From the NCBI GenBank assembly GCA_963781285.1, contig CAWAFI010000019.1, positions 186,001 to 250,000 on the forward strand: 64,000 nt of DNA. The letters are read 5' to 3'. The stretch comes from CAIWHR01 sp963781285 (GTDB lineage Bacteria; Pseudomonadota; Gammaproteobacteria; Burkholderiales; Casimicrobiaceae). This document shows, in pieces, positions 55,963 through 64,000 of the stretch. The position numbers were made by a program, and so were the translations under genes. Position 1 is the stretch's first letter. Each line of letters begins with the position of its first letter. Under the pieces are notes generated by a model that saw nothing but the letters and a program-made list of their open reading frames with translations, was not told the DNA's origin and ran no database searches.

Positions 55963-57657
55963 ATGGCCCGCTTCGCATCCGCCACCGACGCACGCAACCA
56001 AGCCGCGACCGTAGAGCCGTCCGGACCGTATCGCGCGCTGAAGCAGTTCGGCCTCGTCGTGTTGTGCGGCGCGTGGGTCGTGCTCGGCCTCGTCGGCCAC
56101 GACCCGTGGAAGACCGACGACGCCACCGCGTTCGGGATCGCCCACGAAGTGATCCAGCGCGGCGACGTGCTGGCGCCGCATCTCGCCGGCGAGCCCAACT
56201 TCGACCGCCCGCCGCTCGTCTACGCGACGGCTGCCTTATCGGGTTACCTGCTTTCCGGCGTGCTGCCGGTCCACGATGGGATTCGCATCGCCGCTGGTGC
56301 GTTGCTCGCGCTGACGTTGCTGATGCTTGCCCTGACGGCCCTCGAGTTGTTCGGCCGTGCCTTCCGCTGGATGCCGGTGCTCGTGTTCCTGGGATCGGTC
56401 GGCCTGTGGGATCGCGCGCACCAGCTGTCGCCCGAGCTGGGGCTGATGCTCGGCGTTGCCGTGGCGTTGTACGGCCTTGCGCTGGCGCTGCGACGCCCCG
56501 CCGCGGGCGGCGCCGCGCTCGGCCTCGGCGTGGCCGTCGCGTTCCTGTCGCATGGTCTGATGGGACCGCTGTGGATCGCACTGACTGCAGCCGTGCTGCC
56601 GGCAGCCTTCGCAGGCTGGCGAACGCTGGTCTACGCACTCGCGATTGGCGTCGCGCTGACGGTGGCGCTGCCGCTGGCCGCCGCCTGGCCGCTCGCGCTC
56701 GCCGCCCGCGATCCGGCGCATCTGGCCGCGTGGTGGGCCGACCAGTCCTTGGGCGATTGGTTTGCGCCGCTCGCGCACAACGCTGCGATCGACCCGATGT
56801 TCCTGCCCAAGAACCTGCCCTGGTTCACGTGGCCCGCGCTGCCGCTGGCACTGTGGACGCTATGGACGCGCGGCCACGGCTTCAACGGCGGGCTTGCGGC
56901 ACCCGCAGTCGAGCTCCCGGGAACCCTCGCGCTCGTGATCGTCGCGGCGATCGCCGTGATGCCCGAGCCGCGCGTCACCTATCTGATGCCGCTGCTGCTG
57001 CCCCTCTCGCTGCTTGGCGCGCTCGAGATCGACACGCTGAAGCGCGGCTTCTCCGGCGCGCTCGACTGGTTCGGGATCTTGACGTTCGGCCTGCTCGCAG
57101 CGCTGGTGTGGGGTCTCTGGTTCGAAACGTGGGCGAACGGCATGTCCGCTGGCACCGCCGCACTCTTCCGCGACACCGCGATCGGCTATCGCCCGTCGCC
57201 GGAATGGCTGCCGCTCGGCGTCTCGGCCTTTCTGACGCTGCTGTGGATCGCACTGGTCCGTCCGGCGCGCCAGTCGAACCGGCGCACCGTGCTCAACTGG
57301 GCCGCCGGGATGACGTTGCTGTGGGGTCTCTACACGACGATCTGGCTGCCCTACCTCGATTCGCGCCGCAGCTATCGCTACGTTGCCGAATCCATCGCGG
57401 TCTTCCTGCCGAACACGGGTTGCGTCGCGAGCCGGAACCTCGGCGACTCACAGCGCGCGCTGTTCGCCTACTTCGCGCATCTCGTCACGGTGCGCGAGGA
57501 ATCGACGCCGCGCCACGACTGCCGCGCATTGCTCGTGCAGTACGGGCGGGTCGCCGCGGCCCCAGCCGCACCCGACGGCTGGTCGATCGCCTGGGAAGGC
57601 CGCCGCCGCGGCGACGATACCGAGCGCTTCGTGCTCTACCGCAAGAACGCACCGTGA
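55963..57657 (+). CDS. GT39/ArnT-like membrane glycosyltransferase
   Basis: A 564-residue membrane protein with about eleven helices and the N-terminal periplasmic-loop motif KTDDATAFGIAHEVIQRGD, followed by EPNFDRPPLVYA, as in ArnT/PMT-fold enzymes that take sugars from polyprenyl phosphate. The C-terminal soluble part (VFLPNTGCVASRNLGDSQRA) resembles other ArnT-like proteins. The acceptor is unknown; lipid A or a cell-surface glycan is possible. The stop overlaps the obgE GTG (GTGA), so it is translated with obgE, an unusual partner. Confidence 0.85.
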   Translation: MARFASATDARNQAATVEPSGPYRALKQFGLVVLCGAWVVLGLVGHDPWKTDDATAFGIAHEVIQRGDVLAPHLAGEPNFDRPPLVYATAALSGYLLSGVLPVHDGIRIAAGALLALTLLMLALTALELFGRAFRWMPVLVFLGSVGLWDRAHQLSPELGLMLGVAVALYGLALALRRPAAGGAALGLGVAVAFLSHGLMGPLWIALTAAVLPAAFAGWRTLVYALAIGVALTVALPLAAAWPLALAARDPAHLAAWWADQSLGDWFAPLAHNAAIDPMFLPKNLPWFTWPALPLALWTLWTRGHGFNGGLAAPAVELPGTLALVIVAAIAVMPEPRVTYLMPLLLPLSLLGALEIDTLKRGFSGALDWFGILTFGLLAALVWGLWFETWANGMSAGTAALFRDTAIGYRPSPEWLPLGVSAFLTLLWIALVRPARQSNRRTVLNWAAGMTLLWGLYTTIWLPYLDSRRSYRYVAESIAVFLPNTGCVASRNLGDSQRALFAYFAHLVTVREESTPRHDCRALLVQYGRVAAAPAAPDGWSIAWEGRRRGDDTERFVLYRKNAP

Positions 57658-58706
57658 AGTTCATCGACGAAGCGAACATCGAGGTCATCGCCGGCGACGG
57701 CGGCAACGGTGTCGCCTCGTTCCGGCGCGAGAAGTACGTGCCGCGCGGCGGTCCCGATGGCGGCGACGGCGGCCACGGCGGCAGCATCTACGCGGTCGCC
57801 GACCGCAATATCAACACGTTGATCGATTACCGGTACGCGCGGATCCATCGCGCGAAGCGCGGCGAGAATGGTCGCGGCGCAGACCAGTACGGCCGCGGTG
57901 CCGATGACATCTTTCTGCGCATGCCCGTTGGGACTGTGATCACCGACGCCGACACCGGCGAGTTCGTCGCCGATCTCGCCGCACATGGGGCGCAGGCGCT
58001 GGTCGCGAAGGGCGGCAAAGGGGGACTGGGCAACCTGCACTTCAAGTCGAGCACGAACCGGGCGCCACGGCAGTTCACGCCGGGCGAAGAAGGCGAGAAG
58101 CGTCGGCTGCACCTGGAGCTCAAGGTCCTGGCGGACGTTGGCTTGCTCGGGATGCCCAACGCTGGCAAGAGCACGTTCATCCGCGCCGTGTCGGCGGCAC
58201 GGCCGAAGGTTGCCGACTACCCGTTCACCACACTCGCGCCCAATCTCGGCGTCGTGCGCACCGACGCGAACCGCAGCTTCGTGATTGCCGACATTCCCGG
58301 TCTCATCGAAGGCGCGGCCGACGGCGCAGGACTCGGCCATCGCTTTCTCCGGCATCTGCAGCGCACGCGGCTCCTGCTGCACATCGTCGATCTCGCGCCA
58401 TTCGATCCCGCCGCCGATCCGGTCCGCGACGCGACGGCGATCGTCGGCGAATTGAAGCGCTACGATGTGGCGCTCTACGACAAGCCGCGCTGGCTCGTGC
58501 TGAACAAGACCGACCTGATCCCGCTGCCCGAACGCGCCGCGCGGGTCAAGGCGTTCGTCAAGGCGTACCGCTGGAAGGGACCGGTGTTCGCGGTGGCCGC
58601 GGTGAACGGCGAGGGCTGTCGCGACGTCGTATTCGCGATTCAGGATTGGCTCGATGCGCACCCGGCGCCGACCACGACGACGGACGCATCGGAGGCCGCG
58701 GCATGA
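57654..58706 (+). CDS. obgE: GTPase ObgE/CgtA
   Basis: The 350-residue GTPase has the glycine-rich Obg fold (IEVIAGDGGNGVASFRREKY, GGPDGGDGGHGGSIYAVAD) and a G domain: GMPNAGKSTFIRAVS (G1), VIADIPGLIEGAADGAG (G3), LVLNKTDLIP (G4). It acts in 50S ribosome assembly and stress control. The start is GTG, overlapping the upstream stop. rplU and rpmA, the usual upstream neighbours, are absent. Its stop overlaps a 40-codon micro-ORF leading to proB. Confidence 0.97.
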   Translation: MKFIDEANIEVIAGDGGNGVASFRREKYVPRGGPDGGDGGHGGSIYAVADRNINTLIDYRYARIHRAKRGENGRGADQYGRGADDIFLRMPVGTVITDADTGEFVADLAAHGAQALVAKGGKGGLGNLHFKSSTNRAPRQFTPGEEGEKRRLHLELKVLADVGLLGMPNAGKSTFIRAVSAARPKVADYPFTTLAPNLGVVRTDANRSFVIADIPGLIEGAADGAGLGHRFLRHLQRTRLLLHIVDLAPFDPAADPVRDATAIVGELKRYDVALYDKPRWLVLNKTDLIPLPERAARVKAFVKAYRWKGPVFAVAAVNGEGCRDVVFAIQDWLDAHPAPTTTTDASEAAA

Positions 58707-58825
58707 GCGCCGGGCCGCCCCAAGAACGATTCGCCGCTGAGGCCAAGGCTTCGCCCTGCTCGCGCGTGCGTCTCTCGGGGAACAGCGCGGCGGCGGCAGC
58801 CGCAAGCGTAGGGGCACACCCATGA
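58703..58825 (+). CDS. Gap-filling micro-ORF between obgE and proB (40 codons)
   Basis: The ATG overlaps the obgE stop as ATGA and has GGAGG seven bases upstream. The TGA overlaps the proB start as ATGA. The peptide begins MSAGPPQERFA and ends GNSAAAAASVGAHP. The last 42 bases resemble those before prsR at about 33 positions, and the start (MS then Ala-Gly) is shared too. It may be a dispersed repeat element or a coupling device; production of a stable peptide is unproven. Confidence 0.4.
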   Translation: MSAGPPQERFAAEAKASPCSRVRLSGNSAAAAAASVGAHP

Positions 58826-59943
58826 CCACGCCGGTCGCCTCCGCCGCGCGCATCGTCGTCAAGGTGGGTTCGAGTCTCGTCACCAACGATGGCCGCGGGC
58901 TCGACCACGCCGCGGTCGCGCGTTGGGCCGCCCAGATCGCCGAGCTGAAGCGCCTCGGCAAGCAAACGGTGCTCGTTTCGTCGGGCGCGATTGCCGAAGG
59001 CATCAAGCGCCTCGGCTGGAGCGCGCGACCGGCGGCGATGCACGAACTGCAGGCCGCCGCCGCAGTCGGGCAGATGGGGCTCGTGCAGGCCTACGAGGCC
59101 GCGTTCGCGCAGTTCGGCCTCCACACCGCGCAGATCCTGCTCACCCACGACGACCTCTCCGACCGCCGTCGCTACCTCAACGCACGCTCGACGTTGATGA
59201 CGCTGCTGGCGCTCAACGTGATTCCGATCATCAACGAAAATGACACCGTCACCACTGACGAAATCCGCTTCGGCGACAACGACACGTTGGGTGCGCTGGT
59301 GACGAACCTGATCGAGGCCGACGTGCTGGTGCTCTTGACCGACCAGGATGGTCTGCACACGGCCGACCCGCGCCGCGATCCGGCGGCGACGCTGGTGCGC
59401 ACTGCGCGCGCGGGGGATCCGCAGCTCGAAGCGATGGCCGGCGACGTGGGTACGTCGCTCGGGCGCGGCGGCATGCTCACCAAGGTGCTCGCCGCCAAAC
59501 GCGCTGCCCGCTCCGGCGCGTCGACGGTGATCGCGTCGGGACGCGAAGCCGACGTGCTGACGAGGCTCGCCGCGGGCGAGGACATCGGCACGTCGCTTGT
59601 CGCGGAGACCGTGTCGCTCGCCGCACGCAAGCAGTGGCTTGCCGACCACGTCCAGCTCGCCGGACGAGTCACGCTCGATGCCGGCGCCGTCCGCGCCTTG
59701 ACCCGCGACGGCAAGAGCCTGCTGCCGATCGGCGTCGTCGCGGTCGCCGGCGAGTTCGAGCGCGGTGAAATTGTCGGCTGTATCGATCCCGACGGCCGCG
59801 AGATCGCGCGCGGCCTCGTCAATTACAGTGCGCAGGAAACAGCGCGCATCCTGCGCAAACCTTCTTCCGAGATCGAAGCGATCCTGGGTTACGTCGACGA
59901 GCCGGAGCTGATCCACCGCGACAACCTGGTTCTGTTGGGATAG
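58822..59943 (+). CDS. proB: Glutamate 5-kinase
   Basis: A 373-residue protein with an N-terminal amino-acid kinase domain (RIVVKVGSSLVTNDGRG, TVLVSSGAIAEGIKRLGW, IPIINENDTVTTDEIRFGDN, TDQDGLHTADPR) and a C-terminal PUA domain (GRVTLDAGAVRALTRDGKSLLPIGV). It makes glutamyl-5-phosphate for proline synthesis. The obgE-proB order is widespread in betaproteobacteria. ATG 58822 overlaps the micro-ORF stop; the proB ribosome site is weak (GGGGC). Confidence 0.97.
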   Translation: MTTPVASAARIVVKVGSSLVTNDGRGLDHAAVARWAAQIAELKRLGKQTVLVSSGAIAEGIKRLGWSARPAAMHELQAAAAVGQMGLVQAYEAAFAQFGLHTAQILLTHDDLSDRRRYLNARSTLMTLLALNVIPIINENDTVTTDEIRFGDNDTLGALVTNLIEADVLVLLTDQDGLHTADPRRDPAATLVRTARAGDPQLEAMAGDVGTSLGRGGMLTKVLAAKRAARSGASTVIASGREADVLTRLAAGEDIGTSLVAETVSLAARKQWLADHVQLAGRVTLDAGAVRALTRDGKSLLPIGVVAVAGEFERGEIVGCIDPDGREIARGLVNYSAQETARILRKPSSEIEAILGYVDEPELIHRDNLVLLG

Positions 59944-60108
59944 CCGGATGGGCACGATTGCGGTGGAGGAGTACTTCTGTGCGCAGCTACCGTTCGACAC
60001 CTACGTACCGTTGCCCTAAACTCCCGCACGCAACGACAACATCGGCGCACCCTGCCCACAAGGCCCGTGGCCGCGCCGCCGCCAACGCCATTCCAGGGAG
60101 GGAACGCC

Positions 60109-60666
60109 ATGGCACTGGTCGACCGCGTCAAGAACATCCTGCTCACGCCGGCAGCCGAATGGCCGAAAATCGCCGAGGAGCCGGCGACCACACAGTCGAT
60201 TTATGTCGGGTACATCGTGATCCTCGCCGCGATCGGGCCCGTCGCCATGGCCCTGCGCGGCGGCATGTTCATGCTTGCTCCGGCAATCTTGAGCTATGCG
60301 ATTGCCCTGGGCGCGACCTTCGTCCTGGCATGGATCGTCGACGCGCTGGCCCCGACGTTCGGCGGCGAAAAGGACTTCGTCGGCTCGCTGAAACTCGCCG
60401 CCTATTCGTGGACCGCGGCCTGGATTGCGGGCATCTTCCAACTGCTCCCCTTCATCGGCGGCATCATCGGCCTGCTGGCGATGATTTACTCGTTCTACAC
60501 CTTCTATCTCGGGGCGCCAGTGATGAAGAAATGCACGCCGGAAAAGGCGGCCGGTTACACGATGGTGGTCGTGATTTGTGCCATCGTGCTGTTCGTCCTC
60601 GTGGGCGGCGTGCTCATGTCGGCGCTCGTCGGCGGTGGGATGACGGGGATGGGCATGTTGCGCTGA
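60109..60666 (+). CDS. Yip1-family membrane protein
   Basis: The 185-residue protein opens with MALVDRVKNILLTPAAEWPK, the hallmark N-terminus of bacterial Yip1-domain proteins, followed by five membrane helices (YIVILAAIGPVAMAL through VVVICAIVLFVLVGGVLM). Function unknown. A GGGAGGGAA ribosome site precedes the ATG. It is a single gene after proB, convergent with rppH. Confidence 0.88.
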   Translation: MALVDRVKNILLTPAAEWPKIAEEPATTQSIYVGYIVILAAIGPVAMALRGGMFMLAPAILSYAIALGATFVLAWIVDALAPTFGGEKDFVGSLKLAAYSWTAAWIAGIFQLLPFIGGIIGLLAMIYSFYTFYLGAPVMKKCTPEKAAGYTMVVVICAIVLFVLVGGVLMSALVGGGMTGMGMLR

Positions 60667-60741
60667 GGCGATGCGCCGCGATCCCAGGCTCGCGCTGCCT
60701 CGGCCTCCGCGTCATGGGGCCCCTGCTCGCCGCTCGCGCCG

Positions 60742-61305
60742 CTAATCCCCGTTGCGCGTCGAAGGATCGGCGTACGACGGCGGCATCATCGGGTGCGGAA
60801 AGCCGTACAGGCGTTCCCGACGCGTCTGCGGGCGCGTGTTGAGATAGCGCTCGAGCTCCAGAAGCGCGCGGCGATAGGACTCGCGCTTGAATTCGATCAC
60901 GGATTCGAGCGGCACCCAGTACTCGTGCCAGCGCCAGGCATCGAACTCCGGATGCTCGGTCGCGCGCAGCGAAACGTCGGTGTCGCGACCGACGAGCCGA
61001 AGCAGGTACCAGATCTGCTTTTGCCCGCGGTAGCTTCCCCGCCACTCGCGCTTTACCCAGTGGTGCGGCACCTCGTAACGCAGCCAGTCACGTGTGCGAC
61101 CCAGGATCCTAATGTGTTGCGGCTGGAGCCCGACTTCCTCGTGCAACTCCCGGAACATCGCCCGCTCGGGCGTTTCACCGGGATTGATCCCGCCTTGCGG
61201 AAATTGCCACGAATGCTCTCGGACCCGTTTACCCCAGAAGACCTGGTTCTTCGCGTTGACGATGACAATGGCGACGTTCGGGCGATAACCGTCGCGGTCT
61301 AGCAT
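60742..61305 (-). CDS. rppH: RNA pyrophosphohydrolase
   Basis: About 187 residues with the start MLDRDGYRPNVAIVIVNAKN and the Nudix box GGINPGETPERAMFRELHEEVG (metal-binding REL-x-EE). The segments WQFPQGGI and VPHHWVKREWRGSYRGQKQIWYLLR are typical of RppH. It removes pyrophosphate from mRNA 5' ends and starts their decay. An upstream ATG at 61314 adds three residues. It is encoded downstream of the protease gene on the same strand, 90 bases away. Confidence 0.95.
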   Translation of the reverse strand: MLDRDGYRPNVAIVIVNAKNQVFWGKRVREHSWQFPQGGINPGETPERAMFRELHEEVGLQPQHIRILGRTRDWLRYEVPHHWVKREWRGSYRGQKQIWYLLRLVGRDTDVSLRATEHPEFDAWRWHEYWVPLESVIEFKRESYRRALLELERYLNTRPQTRRERLYGFPHPMMPPSYADPSTRNGD

Positions 61306-61395
61306 CGCGGTCACCCCGAAAATGTAGTTGTACTGATTGTTCCACAGATCGGAGCCCTTGAGAAGACGGCACGCCGTGCGGTGACCCGTCGCCGT

Positions 61396-62445
61396 TCAGC
61401 GCGCGGCCCCGCGTTGTGACGCGGAAGCACGTTCGCGTGGAACGGCGGCCAGCGCGAGCCGGCGGTCGCGACGCAGCACCGACAGCGTCACTTCGTGGCC
61501 GATTGCCTCCGCGCCGAGTGCATGCTGCAGGTCGTCGACGCCGGCGATCGGCGCGCTGTCGAGCGCGACAATGATGTCGCCGCGGGCAAGGCCGGCCGTA
61601 GTCGCCGGCGAGCCGCCCTCGACCGATTCGATGCGCACGCCGGTCTCGTGTGGCAGGTCAAAGTGGCGGACGACACGGCGCGACAACGGCACCGTCTGCC
61701 CGCCCACGCCAAGCCAGGCGCGGCGCACGCGGCCGTCGCGGATCAGCGCGATCGCCACGCGCTCGGCGGTGGACGCGGCGATCGCGAAGCAGATGCCCTG
61801 CGCCGGCAGGATCACCGCGGTGTTGACGCCGATCACCTCGCCGCGTGCATCGACCAGCGGGCCACCCGAGTTGCCGGGATTCAACGCCGCGTCGGTCTGC
61901 AGAACGTTGTCGAGCAGGCGACCGGTCTGTGCGCGCATCGAGCGTCCGAGCGCGCTGACGATGCCGGCGGTGACCGTGTGCTGGAAGCCATACGGACTCC
62001 CAATCGCAATCGCGATCTGGCCAACCGCTACACGCGTCGAGTCGCCGAGCCGGCACCAGGCAAGATCGGTTGCGGCGACCTTCAACAGTGCGAGGTCGGA
62101 GTCGGGGTCGTCGCCGACGACTTCGGCGGCCGCGTTGCGGCCATCTGCAAGCGTGATTTCGATCGTTTTCGCATTGCCCGCGACATGGCTGTTGGTGATG
62201 AGATAGCCGTCCGGCGTGATGAGAAAGCCGGACCCGGAACCCTCGCGCCGCGCCCCTCGCCCGCCGTGCCGCCCTTCGACGCGGACGTGGGCAACTGCAG
62301 GCGCAACGCGCGCCACCGCGGCGGTCACGGCATGCGAGTACGCATCGTGGAGGACCGCGTCGGAATCTGGCGGGCGGATACCGGACCCCTGGTCGCCGGA
62401 GCCCTCGGAGACGGCCAGCGTCGAGCGCGGTTCATCGGGAGGCAT
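61396..62445 (-). CDS. HtrA-like trypsin/PDZ serine protease
   Basis: A protein of about 349 residues with a trypsin-like domain, catalytic His in ITNSHVAGN, Asp in PDSDLALLKVA, Ser in NPGNSGGPLVD (near residue 185), and one C-terminal PDZ domain (GVRIESVEGGSPATTAGLARGDIIVALDS). No clear signal peptide is seen, unlike DegP/DegS, so it may be cytoplasmic or use an unrecognised export route. The start at 62445 is chosen as the first ATG before the conserved part; another start at 62520 is possible. Confidence 0.88.
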   Translation of the reverse strand: MPPDEPRSTLAVSEGSGDQGSGIRPPDSDAVLHDAYSHAVTAAVARVAPAVAHVRVEGRHGGRGARREGSGSGFLITPDGYLITNSHVAGNAKTIEITLADGRNAAAEVVGDDPDSDLALLKVAATDLAWCRLGDSTRVAVGQIAIAIGSPYGFQHTVTAGIVSALGRSMRAQTGRLLDNVLQTDAALNPGNSGGPLVDARGEVIGVNTAVILPAQGICFAIAASTAERVAIALIRDGRVRRAWLGVGGQTVPLSRRVVRHFDLPHETGVRIESVEGGSPATTAGLARGDIIVALDSAPIAGVDDLQHALGAEAIGHEVTLSVLRRDRRLALAAVPRERASASQRGAAR

Positions 62446-62787
62446 GCGCCAACAGATGGCACCGGCTTTCCCGATTCTCAAGCCAAGACGCCAACCCGCG
62501 CATTGCCCACGGTGCAACAAGGGCCAATCCCGGATTCTTGCGCCACATCAAGGCTCATTCAGCTGTCCCGCACGATCATGTGCGCCATGAGTTCGGGGCG
62601 GCCGGAGGCCGCGAGCCTGCCGCGTGGGCGGGCTCACGAGCGCGCCCCCTATCCGTGACCGAGAGCGGCCCAACAGGAGAACCGCTTTGCTTGACGTGAT
62701 GGATGCAGGCGCGACCGGTGACCGGTGGTCTTGGCATCCGAAATCCCCGAGCGCGGTTGCTGCGTGGCATCGTCCGGACGGGTCAGG

Positions 62788-63114
62788 ATGCTGACCGTGA
62801 ACGCCAGCCGCCGCCGCCTGCTCTTCGGCCGCGGCGCTGCGCACGAACCGTTGCCGCCACCACGAACACTCGTCGCGGCGATCGGCGACCCTTGCCTCGC
62901 GCGCCGCAACATTGTGTGCCGCTCGTGCGGCGACGAATGCGAGGCCGGCGCAATCCGCTTCCATCCCGTTGTCGGCAGCGTCTCCGCGCCCACGCTCGAT
63001 CCCGCCTGTTGCACCGGATGCGCCGCGTGCGTGCGCGTCTGCCCCGCCGCTGCGATCACGATGGTGTCCGGTGCTGGCGCGCAAACCCTTGCCGCCACAG
63101 GAGCGCTGCGATGA
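62788..63114 (+). CDS. napF: Short NapF-type ferredoxin
   Basis: A 108-residue protein with NapF-type start SRRRLLFGRG, a Cys group CRSCGDECEAGAI and a 4Fe-4S site CTGCAACVRVCPAAAI. It is shorter than E. coli NapF (about 164 residues) and has only two Fe-S groups. It acts in the cytoplasm in NapA maturation. A GTCAGG site precedes the ATG. Its stop overlaps napD by ATGA, so the nap genes form an operon. Confidence 0.88.
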   Translation: MLTVNASRRRLLFGRGAAHEPLPPPRTLVAAIGDPCLARRNIVCRSCGDECEAGAIRFHPVVGSVSAPTLDPACCTGCAACVRVCPAAAITMVSGAGAQTLAATGALR

Positions 63115-63362
63115 ACGTCTCCAGCCTCGTCATCCGTGCCCGACCCGAACGCTGTGGCGACGTCCGCGCTGCGCTCGAACAGATGCCCGGTGTCGAAGTG
63201 CGCGCCGCCACTGCCGCGGGCCAGCTCGTCGTCGTCGCCGACCACGACGACACCGGTGCCGCCGCCGACAGCTTCGTGGCGATTCACAAGATCGAGGGCG
63301 TGCTCTCGGTTTCGCTTGTCTACCAATTCAGTGACGACTCCGATTCAGCCGAGGAGGCTTGA
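63111..63362 (+). CDS. napD: NapD chaperone for periplasmic nitrate reductase
   Basis: The 83-residue protein has NapD features: MNVSSLVIRARPERCGDVRAAL, PGVEVRAATAAGQLVVV and IEGVLSVSLVYQF. It binds the Tat signal of NapA and delays export until the molybdenum cofactor is in place. It overlaps napF by four bases and napA starts 3 bases after its stop. Confidence 0.95.
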   Translation: MNVSSLVIRARPERCGDVRAALEQMPGVEVRAATAAGQLVVVADHDDTGAAADSFVAIHKIEGVLSVSLVYQFSDDSDSAEEA

Positions 63363-63365
63363 ACC

Positions 63366-64000
63366 ATGACCATCAACCGACGCGACTTCATCAAGGCGCA
63401 GGCCGTCACCGCCGCTGCCGCCGCCGTAGGCATCGAGCTGCCGGGAACGGCACTGGCACAAGCCGCGAAGCCGAAGGACAACCTCAACATCCGTTGGGAC
63501 AAGGCGCCGTGCCGATTCTGCGGCGTCGGCTGCAGCGTGCTCGTCGGCACGCTCGATGGCCGCGTCGTCGCCACGCAGGGCGATCCCGACGCACCAGTGA
63601 ACAAGGGGTTGAACTGCGTCAAGGGCTACTTCCTGTCGAAGATCATGTACGGCAGCGATCGGCTGACCACGCCGCTGCTGCGCAAGAAGAACGGTGTCTA
63701 CGACAAGAGCGGCGAGTTCACGCCGGTGTCGTGGAACGAGGCGTTCGATGTGATGGCCGCGAAGTGGAAGGAGTCGCTCGCGAAGAAGGGACCGACGTCG
63801 GTCGGCATGTTCGGTTCCGGCCAGTGGACGATATGGGAAGGCTACGCCGCGGCGAAGCTCTTCAAGGCCGGCTTCCGCACCAACAACATCGACCCCAACG
63901 CGCGTCATTGCATGGCGAGCGCGGTCGCCGGCTTCATGCGCACGTTCGGCATCGACGAGCCGATGGGCTGCTACGACGATCTCGAGCAGGCCGACGCGTT
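63366..64000 (+). CDS. napA: Periplasmic nitrate reductase catalytic subunit (partial, runs off the window)
   Basis: The first 211 residues are present. They include a Tat signal (MTINRRDFIKAQAVTAAAAA), the 4Fe-4S motif CRFCGVGCSV with the fourth Cys in GLNCVKGYF, and the Nap-type segments SDRLTTPLLRKKNGVYD and MFGSGQWTIWEGYAAAKLFK. NapA holds the Mo-bis-MGD cofactor and reduces nitrate in the periplasm. The gene continues past the right edge; napB and napC are expected beyond. Confidence 0.96.
   Translation, partial: MTINRRDFIKAQAVTAAAAAVGIELPGTALAQAAKPKDNLNIRWDKAPCRFCGVGCSVLVGTLDGRVVATQGDPDAPVNKGLNCVKGYFLSKIMYGSDRLTTPLLRKKNGVYDKSGEFTPVSWNEAFDVMAAKWKESLAKKGPTSVGMFGSGQWTIWEGYAAAKLFKAGFRTNNIDPNARHCMASAVAGFMRTFGIDEPMGCYDDLEQADA

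Overview
The window looks like a high-GC betaproteobacterial chromosome (Burkholderiales/Rhodocyclales type). The reasons are the PrsK/PrsR/PrsT set of PEP-CTERM exopolysaccharide loci, FdxA-type ferredoxin, Rho, L31, ObgE, ProB, RppH, a NapFDA start, and the general codon use. This is an inference from gene content; no rRNA is present. Two tRNAs are seen: Leu(CAG) on the minus strand and Ser(UGA) on the plus strand.

Layout. (1) 0.7-22.4 kb is a surface-polysaccharide region. It holds a methyltransferase-like protein, an APH-fold phosphotransferase and a Wzx-type flippase in one coupled operon; a second methyltransferase; and a large Tat-exported lyase/Kelch-like gene broken by three +1 shifts. 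It continues with a PEP-CTERM-type undecaprenyl-phosphate sugar transferase (one shift), prsK-prsR-prsT, a UDP-GlcNAc dehydrogenase (TviB type), an epimerase (TviC type), a lytic transglycosylase, a secreted S1 protease and a YdcF-like protein. A remnant of a PEP-CTERM sorting tail with its own terminator closes it. (2) 22.7-27.8 kb is housekeeping: tRNA-Leu, rnr, purT, a BI-1 membrane protein and tRNA-Ser. (3) 27.9-31.2 kb looks like a decayed island next to tRNA-Ser: a short secreted ORF, a dehydrogenase small subunit and a GMC oxidoreductase on the minus strand, then a broken DUF3987 primase/helicase-like gene. (4) 31.3-43.8 kb holds a GspE/PilB ATPase, a secreted alpha/beta hydrolase with tandem C-terminal repeats (one shift), a macrodomain protein, a DsrE-like protein, pncB, an MFS carrier, corA, a CDF exporter and rnfB-TPR-nth. 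(5) 43.8-47.4 kb is one giant adenylate cyclase/ATPase/TPR gene (one shift) bounded by nth and a degraded copy of the nth 3' end. (6) 47.7-52.1 kb is a catabolic set: LivK-type binding protein, FAD-linked D-2-hydroxyacid dehydrogenase, isocitrate-lyase-like enzyme and FCD/GntR regulator. (7) 52.2-62.4 kb holds two cytochromes c, fdxA, trxA, rho, rpmE, a GT39-like membrane protein, obgE, proB, a Yip1 protein, rppH and an HtrA-like protease. (8) 62.8-64.0 kb starts a periplasmic nitrate reductase operon, napF-napD-napA (napA runs off the edge).

How they work together. Genes at 8.9-20.2 kb encode priming, sugar-nucleotide supply and two-component control of an exopolysaccharide of the kind that accompanies exosortase sorting; the exosortase itself is outside the window. 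Two themes recur. First, three gene gaps (prsK/prsR, prsT/tviB, obgE/proB) are filled exactly by a micro-ORF that overlaps both neighbours by ATGA. Second, six single-base indels fall in accessory genes and none in core genes.
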